64,000 bases of DNA, from assembly GCF_031085175.1 (NCBI RefSeq), contig NZ_JAVHUY010000009.1, positions 186,001 to 250,000 of the forward strand, in the 5' to 3' direction. Below, piece by piece: positions 52,154 through 61,016 of the stretch. Both the position numbers and the translations under genes were made by a program. The notes under the pieces were generated by a model. That model was given only the letters and a program-made list of their open reading frames with translations. It made no database searches and had not been told where the DNA came from. How positions within the stretch are numbered: the first letter of the stretch is position 1; each line of letters starts with the position of its first letter. This DNA is from Phytohabitans maris. GTDB lineage: Bacteria > Actinomycetota > Actinomycetes > Mycobacteriales > Micromonosporaceae.

Positions 52154-52447
52154 ATGACCGCTCCGGTTTCGCGCAAGAACACCACCGCGTTCTTCGTACA
52201 GGCGATGCTGTCGTTCGCCGTCTCGCTCTTCGCGGCCTGCGCCGCGATCGTGTACCTGCCCGTCGGTGTCTGGATCCGCGCCTTCCTCGCGCTGGCGCTG
52301 CTGTACGTGGTCACGTCCTCGTTCACGCTGGCCAAGTGCATCCGCGACCAACAGGAGAGCGCCGAGGTGGTGAGCCGGGTCGACCAGGCCCGCCTGGACA
52401 AGCTGCTCGCCGAGCACGACCCGTTCAAGGTCCACCCGGCCGCCTAG
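52154..52447 (+). CDS. YiaA/YiaB-type two-helix membrane protein
   Basis: A 97-residue protein with two adjacent helices: AFFVQAMLSFAVSLFAACAA, then AIVYLPVGVWIRAFLALALL. Its cytoplasmic tail ends in DKLLAEHDPFKVHPAA. The length and paired helices match the yiaA/B domain, whose function is unknown. ATG 52154 precedes the conserved N-terminus; fourteen extra codons exist upstream but look noncoding. Confidence 0.85.
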   Translation: MTAPVSRKNTTAFFVQAMLSFAVSLFAACAAIVYLPVGVWIRAFLALALLYVVTSSFTLAKCIRDQQESAEVVSRVDQARLDKLLAEHDPFKVHPAA

Positions 52448-52448
52448 G

Positions 52449-52526
52449 GCCACCACCCTTTGCCGGCTTCGCCGGCGCCGGGTGACCGGCCGAAGGCCGG
52501 CGGTCACCCGGTGAACGTTGGTGGCC
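52449..52526. terminator. Multi-stem bidirectional terminator
   Basis: Outer arms GGCCACCA and TGGTGGCC enclose GCCGGCTTCGCCGGC and a second stem, GGGTGACC with GGTCACCC. It lies between the convergent YiaAB and NUDIX genes. Confidence 0.6.
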
Positions 52527-52575
52527 ACCGCACTGTGACTAGTGACTTACGTCCGGGGTGGAGTCGAGCCGCGGA

Positions 52576-53103
52576 TCAGGCCGGGCGGCGCAGCTCGCGC
52601 AGCCGGCGATATGCCTCGAAGCCGTCCGGGACCCACTCCCATTCGTCCAGGCGCCGGTGCAGCTCGTCCTCGGCGAGGAACGCGTACCAGTCGACCTCCT
52701 CCGGCTGCGGCCGCACCGGCCCGTCGACCCGCACCTCGTAGACGGCCGACCACCAGGTGTGCGCCGGTGTCTCGTACAGGAAGCGAAACAGCGGGACCGG
52801 CGCCAGCGGCCCGTCGACGCCGAGTTCCTCGGCCGCCTCGCGCCGGGCGGCCGCGTCGTACGTCTCGCCGGCGCCGAGGACCCCACCGACGAACATGTCG
52901 TACAGCGAGGGGAAGACGAGCTTGCGAGCCGTACGGCGGTGCACGAAGATCCGCCCGTCCGGGTCGCGGGCCAGCACGAACGCGGCCCGGTGGCGCAGCC
53001 GGTTCGCGTACACCTCGCGGCGCGGCGCCTGCCCGACCACCACGTCGTGCTCGTCGACCACGTCCAGGATCTCGTCCGCGGAAAGCGGCGCCTCGTCGGC
53101 CAC
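52576..53103 (-). CDS. NUDIX hydrolase
   Basis: About 175 residues from GTG 53103. The Nudix box is GGVLGAGETYDAAARREAAEELG, given here only for its key residues: G-x5-E then REAAEELG. The N-terminal DEILDVVDEHDVVVGQAPR and HRAAFVLARDPDGRIFVHRR are as in isopentenyl-diphosphate-isomerase-like and other Nudix pyrophosphohydrolases. GGATCGGGG precedes the chosen start; an in-frame GTG at 53169 has no ribosome-binding site. The substrate is unknown. Confidence 0.9.
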   Translation of the reverse strand: MADEAPLSADEILDVVDEHDVVVGQAPRREVYANRLRHRAAFVLARDPDGRIFVHRRTARKLVFPSLYDMFVGGVLGAGETYDAAARREAAEELGVDGPLAPVPLFRFLYETPAHTWWSAVYEVRVDGPVRPQPEEVDWYAFLAEDELHRRLDEWEWVPDGFEAYRRLRELRRPA

Positions 53104-53348
53104 GACCCCGATCCTAAGCTCGCCGGGTCTTGGATCGTCTCGAAGCCTCCGCGCCGGGCCGGTGGTCACGGGAGGCGGTCGCGCAGCCCGGCCCAGCGTC
53201 TCAGCCCGGCCAGCAGGGTGGCGTCGGTGACCCGCCGCGCGAGCGGCGCGCTGGCGGACACCAGGTTTCCCGCAGCCAGCGGCGGATCTCGCCCTGCTCC
53301 TTCGACCCAGACCGGCCAGTGCCGGACCGTCAGTCGTACCTCAGCGCG

Positions 53349-53885
53349 CTACGCGGGCAGGCAGCGGCCGTCGCGGTGGCGGCCGACCACCTGCGGCGCC
53401 CGACCGGCGCCGCCCTCGACCCAGCCGACGGCACATCCGGCGCCGGCCCGGACCGCGTAGATGGTCGCGCCCAGCGGCGCCGGGTCGGTGTAACGGACGG
53501 GTCGCACCACCGGCCCGGGGAGGCCCGCCGCCACCAGGGCCGCGCGCAGGGACTCGACCGTCGGCGGCTCGGCGAACTGGCAGGCGTCGAACTCGGCGCG
53601 GCACACGGCGCCGAGGTGCGCCTCGAACGCCTCACGGATCCGCTCGACGTACCTCTCCCCGGTGTCCCGGTCGATGCTGGAGAGCGGGCCGCGCGCCGCA
53701 CGGTCGCCGGCGAGCCGCTCGCAGTAGCCGTCGCCGGGCGCCTGCGCGCACGCCATCAGCTGCGCGGTGCTCGACACGGCCGGCTCGCCGGAGGTCGCGG
53801 CGCGGAGCAGCGGCACCAGCACCGCGCCGCCGGTGGCGAGCAGCAGCAGTGCGCCCAGCGCCAGCCCCAGCCGCCGTCCCCGCAT
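53349..53885 (-). CDS. Secreted or membrane-anchored hypothetical protein
   Basis: A 178-residue protein with an N-terminal signal or anchor (GLALGALLLLATGGAVLVPLL) and a Cys-containing extracellular part (LMACAQAPGDGYCERLAGD; AVCRAEFDACQFAEPP; GAGCAVGWVEGG). Five or six Cys suggest disulfides. No family is recognised. It is divergent from the FMN split-barrel gene. The gap 53104-53348 on its 3' side shows no gene. Confidence 0.75.
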   Translation of the reverse strand: MRGRRLGLALGALLLLATGGAVLVPLLRAATSGEPAVSSTAQLMACAQAPGDGYCERLAGDRAARGPLSSIDRDTGERYVERIREAFEAHLGAVCRAEFDACQFAEPPTVESLRAALVAAGLPGPVVRPVRYTDPAPLGATIYAVRAGAGCAVGWVEGGAGRAPQVVGRHRDGRCLPA

Positions 53886-53948
53886 CGAACCAGGCTAATC
53901 CGCGGGTAGCTTGCGCTGAACCTGGGTCGAGGTAGCAGAGTGTGGACC

Positions 53949-54407
53949 ATGACCATCGAGGTAGCGCCCCCGCGCAGCGGGGCCGACCGCAAGCGCGACA
54001 CCCTGACCCGCCTGGAGAACGACCTCGACGTCTGGGTCTCCACCGCCAGCCCGAACGGCGCGCCTTACCTGCTGCCGCTCTCGTTCATCTGGATCGGCGG
54101 CGGCCTGCTGCTCGCCACACCGGAAAGGAGCGTCACCGGCCGCAACCTCCGCGCCTCCGGCGTCGCCCACCTCGCCCTCGGCCAGACCCGCGACCTGGTG
54201 CTCGTCGAGGGCACGGTGACCGCCTACACCCGCGAGGAGGTGCCCGCCGACCTCGCCGAGGCGTTCGCGCGCCAGCACTGGGACGCCCGCGAGAGCAAGC
54301 CGCCGTACGGTTACTTCCTGGTCACACCCCGGCGCGTGCGTGCCTGGCGTGAGGAGAACGAACTGGCCGGCCGCGAGATCATGCGGGACGGCCGGTGGCT
54401 GGTCTGA
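53949..54407 (+). CDS. Pyridoxamine 5'-phosphate oxidase-like FMN/F420 split-barrel protein
   Basis: The protein has 152 residues. DVWVSTASPNGAPYLLPLSF is the standard first beta-hairpin of the family, followed by IWIGGGLLLATPERSVTGRN and HLALGQTRDLVLVEGTV. These bind FMN or F420 and reduce small molecules or act as sensors. The stop lies within the start of the LLM-class flavoprotein gene, suggesting a shared transcript and cofactor. ATG 53949 is preferred over a GTG three codons earlier. Confidence 0.88.
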   Translation: MTIEVAPPRSGADRKRDTLTRLENDLDVWVSTASPNGAPYLLPLSFIWIGGGLLLATPERSVTGRNLRASGVAHLALGQTRDLVLVEGTVTAYTREEVPADLAEAFARQHWDARESKPPYGYFLVTPRRVRAWREENELAGREIMRDGRWLV

Positions 54408-55309
54408 CGCCCGTGCGCGCCGGCATCGTGATCCTTCCCGACCAGCGGTGGTCGGCCGCCGCCGGGCGGTGGCGGCGCGCCGAGGAGTACGGCTTCGCGC
54501 ACGCCTGGACGTACGACCACCTCGGCTGGCGCGACCTGGTCGACGGTCCCTGGTTCGACGCCGTCCCCACCCTGGCCGCCGCGGCCGGCGTGACCTCGCG
54601 GGTCCGGCTCGGCACGATGGTGGCCTCGCCCAACTTCCGGCACCCGGTGCACTTCGCCCGCGAGGTGACCGCGCTGGACGACGTCTCCGGCGGGCGCCTG
54701 ACGCTGGGCGTGGGCGCGGGCGGCGTGGCCGGCTTCGACAACACCGTGCTGGGCGGCGAGCCGCTGCCGCCGCGGGCGCGGGTGGACCGGTTCACCGAGT
54801 TCCTGGCGATCCTCGACCCGCTGCTGCGCGATGAACGCGTCACCTACCACGGCCGCTACTACACCGCGGTCGACGCCCGCGGGACGCCCGGCTCGCTGCA
54901 AACCCCGCGGGTACCGCTCGTGGTGGCCGGCCTCGGCCCGCGGTCGATGCGGCTGGCCGCCCGGTACGGCGCCGGCTGGGTCACCACGGTCGGCCGGATG
55001 GACTCGCTGGACGCGTGGTGGCGCGCGGCCCGCGAGTCCGCCGCCCGCTTCGCCGACATCCTCGCCGCCACGGGGCGCGATCCGTCTACTGTGGACCGCT
55101 ACGTCTCGCTGGACGCGGCGCCGGTCTACTCGCTCTCCAGCGCCGCCTACTACGCCGAGGCGGTGGGGCGGGCCGCCGAGTGCGGCTTCACGGACGTGCT
55201 GTCACACTGGCCGCGCGCGGAGAGCTGGTACGCCGGCGACGAGGCCGTGCTCGACGACGTCGCCGCGAGCGTGCTCCCCGCCCTCACCCGCTCTCCCCAC
55301 GGTCTGTGA
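54395..55309 (+). CDS. LLM-class (F420-dependent type) oxidoreductase
   Basis: A 304-residue TIM-barrel protein of the luciferase-like family. AEEYGFAHAWTYDHLGWRDL near the N-terminus, RVRLGTMVASPNFRHPVHFA, and GGRLTLGVGAGGVAGFDNTV are typical. F420-using members dominate in actinobacteria, and the paired split-barrel protein fits that, but the cofactor is not proven by sequence. The start overlaps the preceding gene by thirteen bases; GTG 54413 is an alternative. Confidence 0.92.
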   Translation: MAGLTPVRAGIVILPDQRWSAAAGRWRRAEEYGFAHAWTYDHLGWRDLVDGPWFDAVPTLAAAAGVTSRVRLGTMVASPNFRHPVHFAREVTALDDVSGGRLTLGVGAGGVAGFDNTVLGGEPLPPRARVDRFTEFLAILDPLLRDERVTYHGRYYTAVDARGTPGSLQTPRVPLVVAGLGPRSMRLAARYGAGWVTTVGRMDSLDAWWRAARESAARFADILAATGRDPSTVDRYVSLDAAPVYSLSSAAYYAEAVGRAAECGFTDVLSHWPRAESWYAGDEAVLDDVAASVLPALTRSPHGL

Positions 55310-55361
55310 TCAAAGCTCCCCTCAAGTCGCTAGAACGACGTGAAGGGAGCTTCGATCACAG
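55304..55361. terminator. Bidirectional hairpin between convergent genes
   Basis: Arms 55304-55324 and 55341-55361 pair at 19 of 21 positions (CTGTGATCAAAGCTCCCC against GGGAGCTTCGATCACAG). It overlaps the last codons of both the flavoprotein gene and the convergent acyltransferase gene. Confidence 0.75.
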
Positions 55362-56444
55362 GGGCGGCGAGACGGGCAAGCGGCGGGTGGGCCAGGGTAC
55401 GCGGCGGTTGAGCAGGCGCATCCCGGGGGCCTCGACCCACCGGTGCAGGGCGTACGCCAGCGCGTAGGAGACCAGCAGCAGCGCCGCCGCGATGCCCAGC
55501 GCGGGCCACAGCGCCCACGGTCCACGCAGGTCCAGGAGCTCGGCCGCGGTCACGATGACCGTCAGGTGGACCAGGAAGAACGCGTACGAGACCTCGCCCA
55601 GGTGGACCACGACCGGGTGGCGCCAGGGCGAGCGGTCGCCGCGCAGGTCGGCCAGCGCGGCCGCCGGGATGAGCAGGGCGGTGCCGACGACGACGGCCGC
55701 GGTGTCCCGGGTCACCGCCGGCAGCCAGCCCACGGCCAGGTAGTTGGCCACGAAGATCGCCGTCGCCGCGCGCAGGCCGGGGCCGCGCCAGGCGTCGAGC
55801 AGGACCAGCCTGGCCAGCACGATGCCGAGGGTGAACTCGGTCATCCGGGTCACCGGGAAGACGTACACGAACCAGCGCTCGTGCTCCGGCACCACCGCGA
55901 CCTCGGCGATCCACGGCATCGACCAGGTCAGCGCGATCAGGACCAGGGCGCTCGGGTACAGGGCTACGGGTCTCCAGCGGCGCAGCAGGGCGTGCAGCAG
56001 CGGGAAGCAGAGGTAGAAGAACATCTCGCAGGACAGCGACCAGCCCACCGGGTTGATGCCGAGGTAGACGAAGTCCTGCGTGTACCAGCCGTGCAGCAGC
56101 ACCGCGCCGGCGCCCAGCGGCTCCCAGAAGATCGGCGGGACGCGGTCGGTGACGTACAGCGAGACGACGGCGAGCGCGAGCGCGACAAGGTACGCCGGGT
56201 AGATGCGGGCCACCCGCCCCTGCCAGAAGCGCAGCGGGCCGCGGTCCGGGCGGGCGGACCAGGTCAGCACGAAGCCGGACAGCACGAAGAAGAACGAGAC
56301 GCCCAGGTCGCCGGCGTCGAACAGCAGCTGCGCGCCGCGCCGGGCGACGGGGTCGGTAAGGGTGACGAACGAGTACGCATGCAGACCGAAGACCCCGAAC
56401 GCGGCCGCGAAGCGCAGACCGGTCAGCGAGGGCAGTCGGGACAC
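55356..56444 (-). CDS. Membrane acyltransferase (acyltransferase 3 family)
   Basis: A 362-residue protein with about ten helices. SRLPSLTGLRFAAAFGVFGL and HAYSF at the N-terminus contain the Arg-x10-His pattern of the family. LGVSFFFVLSGFVLTWSARP, GRVARIYPAYLVALALAVVS and the Cys-Glu pair in GWSLSCEMFFYLCFP are also typical. It O-acylates an exported sugar, polymer or lipid. GTG 56444 is chosen because the N-terminus then starts right at the family motif; the open frame upstream crosses a terminator hairpin. Confidence 0.92.
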   Translation of the reverse strand: MSRLPSLTGLRFAAAFGVFGLHAYSFVTLTDPVARRGAQLLFDAGDLGVSFFFVLSGFVLTWSARPDRGPLRFWQGRVARIYPAYLVALALAVVSLYVTDRVPPIFWEPLGAGAVLLHGWYTQDFVYLGINPVGWSLSCEMFFYLCFPLLHALLRRWRPVALYPSALVLIALTWSMPWIAEVAVVPEHERWFVYVFPVTRMTEFTLGIVLARLVLLDAWRGPGLRAATAIFVANYLAVGWLPAVTRDTAAVVVGTALLIPAAALADLRGDRSPWRHPVVVHLGEVSYAFFLVHLTVIVTAAELLDLRGPWALWPALGIAAALLLVSYALAYALHRWVEAPGMRLLNRRVPWPTRRLPVSPPL

Positions 56445-56529
56445 AACGCCCGACTCTAGCTCCCCGCCCGGCACGGCGGCCCGGTGCGGGCGCCGCAGAC
56501 AGATGGCGCGCCGCGGACGAGAGGGCGCG

Positions 56530-56573
56530 CGGAAGACAAAAGGAGAGGCCGCCACGGGGGAAGCGGCCTCTCC
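56530..56573 (-). terminator. Rho-independent terminator in the acyltransferase leader
   Basis: On the minus strand perfect 11-bp arms GGAGAGGCCGC and GCGGCCTCTCC are followed by TTTTGTCTT. It lies about 86 bases upstream of the acyltransferase start, and no minus-strand gene precedes it. This looks like a leader attenuator. Confidence 0.75.
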
Positions 56574-56740
56574 AGTCCCTAGGTTACCCCGCTTCCGGCG
56601 TTCGTGGGGGGCCGGCTTTGTTGAGTCACCGCTCAGTGTCGGTTGGCCGACAAACGGATCGTGACCTGACCTGTCGGGCATCCCGCGAGGTGGCTGGAGT
56701 AGCTAGAGTGACCAGCCGAAAGAACCCCCAACAGGCATTC
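56574..56740 (-). promoter_or_regulatory. Candidate structured leader RNA upstream of the acyltransferase
   Basis: Read on the minus strand, CACGAACGCCGGAAGCGGGG and TAACCTAGGGACT directly precede the terminator, with GTGACTCAACAAAGCCGGCC further upstream. The blocks loosely recall c-di-AMP (ydaO-type) riboswitches of actinobacterial cell-wall genes, but I cannot assign the class by eye. No gene is seen in 56445-56769. Confidence 0.35.
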
Positions 56741-56769
56741 TTCGGCGGCGGACGGGAGGGCCGGTCACC

Positions 56770-57405
56770 GTGTCGGACGAGACCGCGCCCTCCGCCGTGG
56801 TGCGGCGGCTGGGCCGGGAGTACGGCTGGCTGCTGGCCGCGGTCGGCCTGGGCGCGCTGGTGCTGGTGTGCTCTGTGCCGTTCGTCACCGGGTCGGGCAT
56901 GAGCTGGAACTCCGGTGACCCGCTCGCCGCCCCGGCCAAGGTCGCGCCGCAGGCCGGCAGCGCCCCGGCTGCCGTACCAGAGGGATCGGCTGGACCACCG
57001 ACCAGTGCCGCGCCCACCGCGCCGGCCGCCCCCTCCCGCACGCCGGCCAGGGCTGGCACGACGCGGCCGCCGGCGGTCCGCACGACCGCGCCCGCTCCCC
57101 CGCGCACGACGGCGCCGGCCGCGGCGCCGCCCAGGGCGCCGGTCGCGCTGGGCCCGGAGGGCGGCCCGATGGGGCTGTGGCAGATGCTGCGGGACTACTG
57201 CGCGCGCACGCACGAACGGGACGCGGAAGCGCAGCTGCGCAACGGCACCGGCCAGGCGGAAGACAACTGGGAGTGCCGCTGGGAGCGGCGTGGCCGGCAG
57301 CTCATCGACATGCACGGCGCCTGCCGCGGCCGGTACGGGAGCGTGGCGTTCGCGCAGTTCTCCAACCGTAACGACGCCTTCTCCTGGCACTGCTACCGCC
57401 GGTAG
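56770..57405 (+). CDS. Single-pass membrane protein with Pro/Ala-rich stalk
   Basis: The protein has 211 residues. One helix (YGWLLAAVGLGALVLVCSVP, about 18-37) is followed by a Pro/Ala/Thr-rich stalk (about 50-125). A compact C-terminal domain carries Cys and Trp: GLWQMLRDYCARTHERDAEA, NWECRWERRGRQLIDMHGAC, FSWHCYRR. Four Cys there could form disulfides outside the membrane. No family is recognised. A GTG start at 56770 fits; AGGGCCGG precedes it. Confidence 0.75.
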   Translation: MSDETAPSAVVRRLGREYGWLLAAVGLGALVLVCSVPFVTGSGMSWNSGDPLAAPAKVAPQAGSAPAAVPEGSAGPPTSAAPTAPAAPSRTPARAGTTRPPAVRTTAPAPPRTTAPAAAPPRAPVALGPEGGPMGLWQMLRDYCARTHERDAEAQLRNGTGQAEDNWECRWERRGRQLIDMHGACRGRYGSVAFAQFSNRNDAFSWHCYRR

Positions 57406-57639
57406 CCGCGAGCGGCGACCACCCGACCGCCGGCATGGAGCCGGGCGAGTGGCATCCTGTGCCACCCGCCCGGGAGTCGGTGTGTGGGGGTGGTGGGCCG
57501 GGCCGGCCCGCGGCGTGGGGCACTCCGGCCGGCCCCCCCCGGGGTGGGCGGACCGGGGGCATCAGGCCGCCCGCTGGCCTGACCGTGGGGGATTCAGGCC
57601 GTCTTTCCGGCCCGATTGTGGGGATCGGGCCGCTTGCGG

Positions 57640-57678
57640 GACCCGGGTAGGGGGAAGGAGAGGACCCCTACCCGGGTC
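57640..57678. terminator. Terminator between convergent genes
   Basis: Perfect 14-bp arms GACCCGGGTAGGGG and CCCCTACCCGGGTC enclose a short loop, immediately downstream of the GH48 stop. The rest of 57406-57639 is GC-rich and without a gene. Confidence 0.75.
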
Positions 57679-57691
57679 GCTGCTGCTCGGG

Positions 57692-60589
57692 TCAGTCCCC
57701 GATCAGCCGGTCGTAGTCGTGCAGTGCCATCGCGACGTCCACCTGCGCCCAGAAGCGGTGGTAGTTGAACGTCGGTGCCTGGCCACCGTTGAGGTAGGCC
57801 TCCACCTTCGGGAAGTCCGGGTCGTCCTCGTAGAAGGACCGGATGCTCAGGAAGGTGCTGTTGGAGTTGATCGGGTCACCGTTGGGCATGGTGCCGGTGA
57901 AGCCCGACGGGACGTAGACCGGGTCGTCGAACCGGTTGTAGTCCGCCCGGGTCTCCGGCACCGACACGCCCTTGTCGTCCTTGTGGTTCAGGACGGCGTC
58001 GAGCAGCGCCTTCGCGGTGGTCGCGGCCTGGGTGTCACCGGACTTGGCGGCGTAGTACGTCAGCGTGCGGGCGTACGCGCCGGTCACGCCGACGTCCGTG
58101 GTGTGGTCCACGACGGTCACGTGCAGGTTGCTGTTGTTGACCGAGGTGGTGCCGCTGCTCCAGTTGCCACCGGGCTGGCCGGTCCACTGCAGGGTGGACG
58201 GGACCTGGTACGTGGTGCCGTTGACCGTCGTGTTGGCCAGCGCCCAGTCGACCCACTTGTCCAGCAGCGCCTTGGCACGGGCGTTGCCGGTCTCGTGGTA
58301 GTACTCGGCGACCCGCTCCATGCTCCACGCCTGGAAGCCGAACCACTGGTTGGACGGCGGGTCGTGGTAGACGGGCTGCCAGTCGTACGTCATGCCGTAG
58401 AACGTCGGCAGGTTCGACGGGCGGGCGCTGTAGTTGCCGCCCCAGCTGTTGGTCGCGCCGCCGGCGATCGCACCCTCGGCCGACTGCAGCCAGGTGTAGA
58501 AGTCGATCTGCCGGGTGAGGCTGGTCGCCCAGTCCTGCTGCGCGGTGGCCGACCGCGGGATCAGACCGTTCACAGTGGACAGTGCCCAGGCCGCGAACGG
58601 GTTCTGGTAGCCGCCGTGGTTGTGGCTGGAGCCGATCCGCCACGCCCAGTCGCTGCTGCCCTGCGGGCCGCCCCAGGCGTAGTACCAGGAGAGCAGGTAC
58701 GCCGAGCTGCTCTTGCCGGTGCCGGGGGTGCAGCTCGTCGAGGCGCAGCCCGGGTTCTTGAAGTACTTGTCGTACATCGCGTAGCGCAGGTAGTCACCCA
58801 TCTGCGCGGCCTTGGCGACGGTCGACGAGACGGCCGAGGCGTTGCCCTGCTCGCCGGCCCACTTCTGGGCCCAGTACGCGGCCTGGACGGCGCGCGCGTC
58901 GGCGTCAGGGGCGTTGGTGTACCGCCACTGCCGGGCGTAGGTGGAGTCGCCGATGAACAGCGGCAGGTAGCCGTTGGGGCCACCGAAGTTGAACGTCTCG
59001 CAGGACGGGTGCGGCACGGTCTCCCACACCGACTCCTGCGGGCCCCGCTGGTAGGTGTTGATGTACGCGGGCTTGGTGGTGCCGTCGCCGCAGCTGCCGT
59101 AGCCGTACGTGTTGTCGACGTCGATCAGCCAGTGCATGCCGTACACCCGGTTGCTGCCGTAGGTCTGGGTCAGCTCGTTGTACAGCGGGTCCTGGCCCAC
59201 CGGCACCGAGGAGTCCAGCTTGCCGCCGGTACCCGGGTACTGGCTGGGCAGGTCGGCCTCGGGCGCGTAGTCGGCCGGGTCGTTGGCGTTGTAGTTGCCC
59301 TGCGTGTTGCTGGGGATGATGTACCGCTCCATCACCTGCCACGCGTTGTTGAACGCCGTCCAGTTGCCGGTGGTGCGCCCGTACATCGCCTCGAGGAACA
59401 GCCAGTAGCTGAACGCCTCGGACGTGGTCTCGTGACCGTGGTCGGGCGCCTCGACCAGGAGCGTCTCCACCGAGTGGTAGGGGACGCCCTCGGGGCTGAA
59501 GTACCCGTTGGCCGGAGCCTTGATCTTGTTGTAGAGCTCGAGGAACTCCTCGCCGTACCGGCCGGGGTCGGTGGTGTTCTCGTCGTCGGTCACCGTGACC
59601 GCGGTCTGCGCCGCGGTGTAGTTGGTGGCGCTCGCGGTGACCGTGGCCGTGTCGTTGTTGGCGTCCGCGTCCTGTGCCGCGTTGACCGCGACGTTGACGC
59701 CGGTGCTCCAGTTCGTCGAGTTCAGCGTCACGCTGGTGGCCCCGAGCGTCACGTCCGCGTCACCGGTCTTGCTCAGGGTGACCGGCACGCTGCCGGTGGG
59801 CGCCGCGCTCAGCTTCACGTTCAGCTGCGAGCTGCTGCCCTCGGCGACGTTGAGCGTGGCCGGGGTGACGATGCTGGCCTGGCCGGTGCCGGTGACCGTG
59901 AAGGCCCGCTCGGCGGTGGCGGTCAGCGCCGGCGTGCCGTTGTCGTACGCCCTGGCCTGCACCGTGTACGAGCCGGCGGGCAGGCCGGTCATCGCGTAGC
60001 TGTACGGCGCGGTGGTGTCCTCGTTGACCAGCAGGCCGTTGCGGTAGAACTCGACCTTGCTGATCGAGCCGTCGGCGTCGCTGGCGTTGGCGCTCACCGT
60101 GACGTTGGCCGGCGCGGCGAACGAGGCGCCGGCGGCCGGGCTGGTGAGCGAGACGGTGGGCGCCTGGTTGGAGGAGGCGCCGTTGCAGGCGGTCCCGTTG
60201 ATCGTGAACGCGGTCGGCTTGGCGTTGGTGCCCGAGTACGAGCCGTTGAAGCCGATCGAGAGCGAGGCGCCGGTGGCCAGGTTGCCGTTCCACGGCATGT
60301 TGGTGGCGGTGACGTTGGCGCCGGACTGGGTCCAGTTCGCCGACCAGCCCTGCGTGACGCGCTGGTTGCCGGGGAAGGTGAACCCGAGGTTCCAGCTGGT
60401 CAGTGGGTCACCGAGGTTGTGGATCGTGACGCTGGCGGTGAACCCGGTGTTCCAGTCGTTGGTCGTGTAGGTCACGTCGCAGGCGGTCGCGGCGTAGGCC
60501 ATGCCGACGGGCACGCCAACCATCCCTCCCGCGACCAGTGCGCCGGTGGCGATCATCGCCAATCGGCGTTTTCTTGCGGTGAGCTTCAT
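57692..60589 (-). CDS. GH48 cellulase (reducing-end processive) with CBM2
   Basis: The 965-residue protein has a signal peptide cleaved near AYA33. About 35-137 is a CBM2 cellulose-binding module with terminal Cys pair and exposed Trp (DWNTGFTASVTIHNLGDPLT). About 145-240 is an Ig-like module (FYRNGLLVNEDTTAPYSYAM). About 240-340 resembles Calx-beta. About 345-965 is the GH48 domain, with the likely general acid Glu in HGHETTSEAFSYWLF and a C-terminal FNYHRFWAQVDVAMALHDYD. It degrades crystalline cellulose from the reducing end. GAGGAGA precedes ATG 60589. A CebR-type box about 230 bp upstream indicates cellobiose induction. Confidence 0.96.
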   Translation of the reverse strand: MKLTARKRRLAMIATGALVAGGMVGVPVGMAYAATACDVTYTTNDWNTGFTASVTIHNLGDPLTSWNLGFTFPGNQRVTQGWSANWTQSGANVTATNMPWNGNLATGASLSIGFNGSYSGTNAKPTAFTINGTACNGASSNQAPTVSLTSPAAGASFAAPANVTVSANASDADGSISKVEFYRNGLLVNEDTTAPYSYAMTGLPAGSYTVQARAYDNGTPALTATAERAFTVTGTGQASIVTPATLNVAEGSSSQLNVKLSAAPTGSVPVTLSKTGDADVTLGATSVTLNSTNWSTGVNVAVNAAQDADANNDTATVTASATNYTAAQTAVTVTDDENTTDPGRYGEEFLELYNKIKAPANGYFSPEGVPYHSVETLLVEAPDHGHETTSEAFSYWLFLEAMYGRTTGNWTAFNNAWQVMERYIIPSNTQGNYNANDPADYAPEADLPSQYPGTGGKLDSSVPVGQDPLYNELTQTYGSNRVYGMHWLIDVDNTYGYGSCGDGTTKPAYINTYQRGPQESVWETVPHPSCETFNFGGPNGYLPLFIGDSTYARQWRYTNAPDADARAVQAAYWAQKWAGEQGNASAVSSTVAKAAQMGDYLRYAMYDKYFKNPGCASTSCTPGTGKSSSAYLLSWYYAWGGPQGSSDWAWRIGSSHNHGGYQNPFAAWALSTVNGLIPRSATAQQDWATSLTRQIDFYTWLQSAEGAIAGGATNSWGGNYSARPSNLPTFYGMTYDWQPVYHDPPSNQWFGFQAWSMERVAEYYHETGNARAKALLDKWVDWALANTTVNGTTYQVPSTLQWTGQPGGNWSSGTTSVNNSNLHVTVVDHTTDVGVTGAYARTLTYYAAKSGDTQAATTAKALLDAVLNHKDDKGVSVPETRADYNRFDDPVYVPSGFTGTMPNGDPINSNSTFLSIRSFYEDDPDFPKVEAYLNGGQAPTFNYHRFWAQVDVAMALHDYDRLIGD

Positions 60590-60821
60590 CGTGGAGTGTC
60601 TCCTCGCGGACCTGGCCGAGTGGGCTCGGCCGGCACCTTCTACGCGATCGTGTGAGAGCGGGCGCGCAGGGCGGAAGGCGCCTGTGGTGACGTGGGGCAT
60701 CCCGTCCCGGACCGGGGGTGATCCGTTAACAAACCAGGCGCCGGTTCCTGACTCGGATGCCCTCGGCGGCCCGTGGTCGCGCGGTGTTGGCTCCCTCACG
60801 CGATGTTTCGACAGTCTTGCA

Positions 60822-60835
60822 TGGGAGCGCTCCCG
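60822..60835. promoter_or_regulatory. CebR-type box upstream of GH48
   Basis: TGGGAGCGCTCCCG matches the CebR palindrome TGGGAGCGCTCCCA at 13 of 14 bases. It lies about 233 bp from the GH48 start. Confidence 0.8.
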
Positions 60836-60999
60836 CAGCAAGTAGGAGCGTTTTTGGTTTCGCTCCAGTGTGGCCAAACGGGCCCTGACCTGCCGATCTA
60901 GCGGCACCGCGGGGTTTCACCGGCATTCGCTGGAGGTTTCGATCTTGTTTTGGGTCTTTCACAAAGCCGTAACGGGTACTACAGTCCAACCAACGTCGA

Positions 61000-61013
61000 T
61001 GGGAGCGCTTCCA
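61000..61013. promoter_or_regulatory. CebR-type box, central
   Basis: TGGGAGCGCTTCCA matches the CebR palindrome at 13 of 14 bases. It lies just downstream of promoter-like TTTCAC and TACTAC elements and faces a short transcript-sized interval on the plus strand. Confidence 0.75.
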
Positions 61014-61016
61014 TTG

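Noticed and set aside
56915-60655. 1246-codon plus-strand open frame
   Set aside because: It runs antisense through the GH48 cellulase gene and has no recognisable domain.
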